This document shows, piece by piece, positions 60,482 to 64,000 of a stretch of DNA of 64,000 nucleotides. Below the pieces are notes generated by a model. The model was not told the origin of the DNA and did not search any database. It saw nothing but the letters and a program-made list of their open reading frames with translations. The translations under genes were made by a program, and so were the position numbers. Within the stretch, counting starts at the first letter, position 1, and each line of letters begins with the position of its first letter. Origin of the DNA: Flaccisagitta enflata (lineage: Eukaryota; Chaetognatha; Sagittoidea; Aphragmophora); NCBI GenBank assembly GCA_965153355.1, contig OZ231128.1, positions 47,368,001 through 47,432,000 of the forward strand. Reading direction: 5' to 3'.

Positions 60482-60702
60482 ATTCGAGCGTGACCGACGG
60501 ATGGACAGACAGACAGAACCTCTTATAGAGGTGCTATGGCGCATCTGGGAATCATCCTAGCATATTTCTGAATCATTTCTAGTGATTCTTGCTTCTTTTT
60601 GAGACTTTCAACTCGAGAGTTACCGACCGACCAACCAACCAACCAACGGACAGACGGAGCTGATAATAGAGGTGCTATGGCGCACCTAAAAACATGTACA
60701 TA
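60482..60702 (+). mobile_element. Two tandem family A ends, right arm
   Basis: Mirror of 48,944-49,165. Both hairpins (GGTGC-TATGGC-GCACC type) are conserved. Confidence 0.65.
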
Positions 60703-61555
60703 AATAAATTTCAAATTGCACCAGCTGAAAGGTTACAAAACACTCCATTTGATTCAGCAAGAAGTGTGGTTTTCATGGTCCCACTTCAAGCGTTTCAATA
60801 TCATTCATTAGTAATTGTGGGACAGTTGTTACATATTATGCCAATACGCATTTGTTTTGTCAATCCTCATGTGGCTTTTGCCCAAAGACTCTAAAAGTTT
60901 ACGAGCTTTTTTTATTTTTTGTCCAAGTTAATGTCATAACTCATGCGCCGGGTTCACGTGGCTTAAGAGAGAAACGTGGATTTGATATTGAATGGAACAC
61001 AGGATCAGGAAGAGGATTTCTGATGGCTCAAAAAGATAATGTTTAGTTGCAACACTCTCTTGAACGATGCACTTGGACATGGCTCTGTTTTATTCAACAA
61101 TATCGTGCCTGAAATGAATGTGTGAGCGATGAGGTTTAAGCATTTGATAACATGTGTCTCTTGCGTCATGATTATGTTATACAAAAGCTATAGCTGTAGT
61201 GCAGCTGCTGTGCAGCGTCATGGCATGTTGTTATCCTGATATTTTTGTCTTGATCTGTCCTTGTTTGCACATTTCTTGTGGCGGCACTGTCTAATGCTTA
61301 AATGCTGTAATTGCTCATTCTTACAATATCAGTTTTTTTTTTACTTTCTCTTTTCGATTTCTCTTTTCTATTTCTCTAGCACTCTCTCCTTCTCCGTTAG
61401 TTTCTGACTCTCTGACTGCTTCAAACTCTGTCGCGAACGAGACTTTAAACGGATAAGTATGTCGATCGGTCCATCCGCAGTTGGTGTCTTAGAGCACGCG
61501 ACTAGTGCCTTGCTGGGTTTACTTTTTCTGTTTCTGACTTACTCATATTTCTCTA

Positions 61556-61587
61556 TTTCTCTCTCTCTCCCTCTATTTCTCTCTCTA

Positions 61588-61667
<80 letters not shown>

Positions 61668-61672
61668 ACTCC
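61556..61672. repeat. (CT)n microsatellite, right arm
   Basis: Mirror of 47,980-48,092. The adjoining CACTCCTTTCCCATAACG text to ~61,765 has no counterpart on the left, so there is an arm-specific insertion or deletion here. Confidence 0.95.
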
Positions 61673-61849
61673 TTTCCCATAACGTATATCCCACTCCCCA
61701 TTCATGCCGTCAACGTGATTTTCTCTTTTTCAATCTCTCCCACCTCTCCCCCATCTCTAACGGTTGAAATAGCTTTTTTCGGCGACAACGCTCACGAAAG
61801 AGACAAGTTCCCGTGAACTCAGAATCGATTCAGCCTTAAATTTTAAGAT

Positions 61850-62165
61850 CCTGTCCATGGTCGCAGTTGTGACCATGGATGTAGGGGAGCTCTAAAATTC
61901 GCCATGTCCACCTAGCATTTCAAGACCGAGTCATGTCAGAAGCAAGTTGGACAAGTCGGACTATAAAAAGATTATAGTTTTCTTATAGTTTTCTTACTAT
62001 TCGCATCATTCTTGAATAAGAATCTTCCATGTAAATGCTTTTTTTTTTAAAATTCAACCTTGAATCACTTCTAATTCAAGACCGACTTGCTTTTCAAGAC
62101 TAACTTTTACCACATCCATGGAGATGGTGGACATGGCGTCCCCTACATCCATGGTTGTGGCCATT
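61850..62165. mobile_element. ~300-bp MITE-like inverted repeat, right arm
   Basis: Mirror of 47,498-47,805. It carries a small duplication (ATAGTTTTCTTATAGTTTTC, 61,974-61,993) that is not seen on the left. Confidence 0.55.
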
Positions 62166-62967
62166 TTTTAGCCTGAACCCTCAGCCATGAGCTCTTGTAA
62201 ACTCTTAGTTCACAACCCAGAAAAAAAATCAATGATTCTTCGACCACATGGGGAAGAAATTTAAAGGATTAAGGGGGGGGGACAATCAAAGGCCTTAAAA
62301 GGTACCGTCAGCCATTTGCCTTTGTTACGAATGTATTTTTTCCAATCCGGTTAATGGTTCTGGCTCTGAGTCGCGCACATTCAATTGATTATATCCTTTC
62401 CATGCCTGTGCTTGTGCTGCTTTTTCTTCTTCTGGAATGGTTAAAAAAAGAAATTCACAGAAAATGAGTTTTTTAAGTCGTATAAATGCACATCTATATC
62501 AGATCGGGTCTGTCTGTCCGTCCATCCGTACATCGGTCATGCTTACATAAAAAATGGCGTTATGACGATAAAATTTATTGTCTTCATCTTTCTCCCAACA
62601 ATTAAGCCTTCAGACATTTCATTTGCACTTGATTGCTGACAGATTTCTGTTACTGTCAACATATAGAGGAGATAAGAGAAATGACAAGACAAGACAAGAC
62701 AAGATCTTTTTTTATCCATTACAGGCGAATGTCCGTTACAGCGAGATGTAACTATATATGTATTACTCAAGTGGGCCTTTTTAATTTCAGCCTTTAAGAA
62801 CACACGTTTTAATAGCTTTCATCAGCTTGCTTCATCCATCAAAAAAACTTTGTATTCTGGGGGAGGGGTGGGGGCGTTGGAAGATGATCTTTTTTTGTAA
62901 CTTGATTTATAACTTTTTAACTGGATTTATAACGGGCATTTGAGCAAAAAAATCTGATCAGTATCTG

Positions 62968-63965
62968 GGTCCGCGACGGAAGGGGGTTATAGATCACCAA
63001 TTCCATAAGATAGCTATGACAAGATTGCTAACCGTAAGTTAACAAAACTATAATTCTTTACATTATTTAGAGCCTCCATACAAAGTTTCATGCAAATCCG
63101 TTGAAAAATGGCAAAGTTATGCACATTTTTCACTTTTTAGGCTAGTAGAATTGATTTGGGTGGTAAACTGGTTTGGATAAATAGTGTGCATATGTTGAGT
63201 TCTTTCATTTAGAGACTCCATACCAAGTTTCAACCAAATTGGTTGAAAAATGTCAATATACAGTTTTAACTTTTAGGCAGATAAGCTGGTTGGGTGGTAG
63301 GAATTTGGCTGGTTGGCATGCTCAGAACATAAATAAATCACATACATGTGCTGAGTCCTTCCATTTAGAGACTCCATACCAAATTTCAACCAAATTGGTT
63401 ACTTGTAAGAATATGCATTTTCACTTTGGTTTTCAGTAGGCTGGTTAGTGTAGGCTGGTTTTGACAGGATAAATAGTGTGCATATGTTGAGTTCTTCCAT
63501 TTAGGGCTCCATACCAGTTCAGCAAATTGGTTGAAAAATGACAAGGAGTTATGCAAGTTTTCATTTTTTGGTAGGTAGGCTGGTTGGGTGGTAGGTCGGT
63601 TTGGCCGGTTAGCATGCTCAAATGCATATAAATCATATACATATGTTGAGGCCTTCCATTTAGAGACTCCATAGCAAATTTCAGCAAATTGGTTGAAAAA
63701 TGCCAAAGTTATGCTCGTTTTTCACTTTTAGGCATTAGTGGTTGGGCAGTTGGAGTTGGTCAGTTACAAAAATGGATAGGATGTAGCGCCTTACCCTAAT
63801 TACTTCCCACACAAATATGAACCGATAGATCAAGAAGCATAAAAAAGTTATCCATTTTCAAAATGAACACGGCGATAGCGACGACGACGGCGGCGACGAC
63901 ATTGACGACACCCACCCATAACTCAAATTATAGTCCGCGTCGGAATGATATTCCGTCGCGGACAA
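62968..63965 (+). mobile_element. Family D (Helentron-like, non-autonomous), right arm
   Basis: GGGTCCGCGACGGAAG at the start and GTCCGCGTCGGAAT-GAT-ATTCCGTCGCGGAC at the end. Internal units are more eroded than in the left copy (several short deletions between 63,240 and 63,720). Confidence 0.7.
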
Positions 63966-64000
63966 AAAAATAAGAAAAAATGTTCGTGTGAGTAGCATTA

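Overview
This window is eukaryotic and most likely from a metazoan, probably a marine invertebrate. The evidence is GT-AG introns with matching phases, an SUEL-type lectin gene, a CR1/L2-like LINE and very heavy simple-sequence load. I cannot name the species. No rRNA, tRNA, CRISPR or prokaryotic operon is visible. Only two host genes can be supported; most of the 64 kb is transposon-derived, microsatellite or minisatellite DNA.

Labels used below. Family A: short dispersed elements of about 90-400 bp that end in a hairpin (such as AGTCGCGTGCTACGCGACT) next to a GTCC/GTCG/GTCT tetranucleotide array; their far end carries a partial copy of the hairpin stem. This is the architecture known for Helentron-associated elements (HINEs). 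Family B: elements with a GGCCCC-GAA-GGGGCC hairpin in an inverted repeat around a ~20-bp minisatellite. Family D: ~1-kb elements with a 14-bp stem hairpin and internal ~150-bp repeats. For A, B and D, strand is given so that the hairpin is the 3' end.

0-12 kb: the 5' three exons of a lectin gene on the minus strand (leaving the left edge), with family B in its first intron, then non-coding DNA and a second family B copy carrying a hAT-type MITE. 12.9-18.4 kb: two large foldback elements, a 2.0-kb one with TA-flanked CAGT ends and a 2.7-kb one containing about 40 TTAATTAA octamers. 18.4-21.9 kb: microsatellites and family A pieces. 21.9-24.5 kb: a four-exon gene for a predicted single-pass membrane protein of unknown family. 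24.6-29 kb: microsatellites and family A. 29-32.3 kb: foldback elements, one holding a 5'-truncated LINE with an open reverse transcriptase frame that itself carries a family A insertion. 32.8-45.5 kb: long CT/GA/GAAA/TTC/GTT arrays and many family A and B copies, including a B inserted in an A, and a short interstitial telomere-like tract.

45,656 to the right edge: an inverted duplication of more than 18 kb with its centre near 54,831. Each arm carries a family D element, family A copies, minisatellites, a hAT MITE and an ORF for an endonuclease-like retroelement fragment. The centre is an older, more diverged foldback. This may be a true palindrome or two haplotypes joined through a foldback during assembly.

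The host genes do not form a pathway. The coherent story is one of nested, hairpin-bearing non-autonomous transposons that seed or surround simple repeats.
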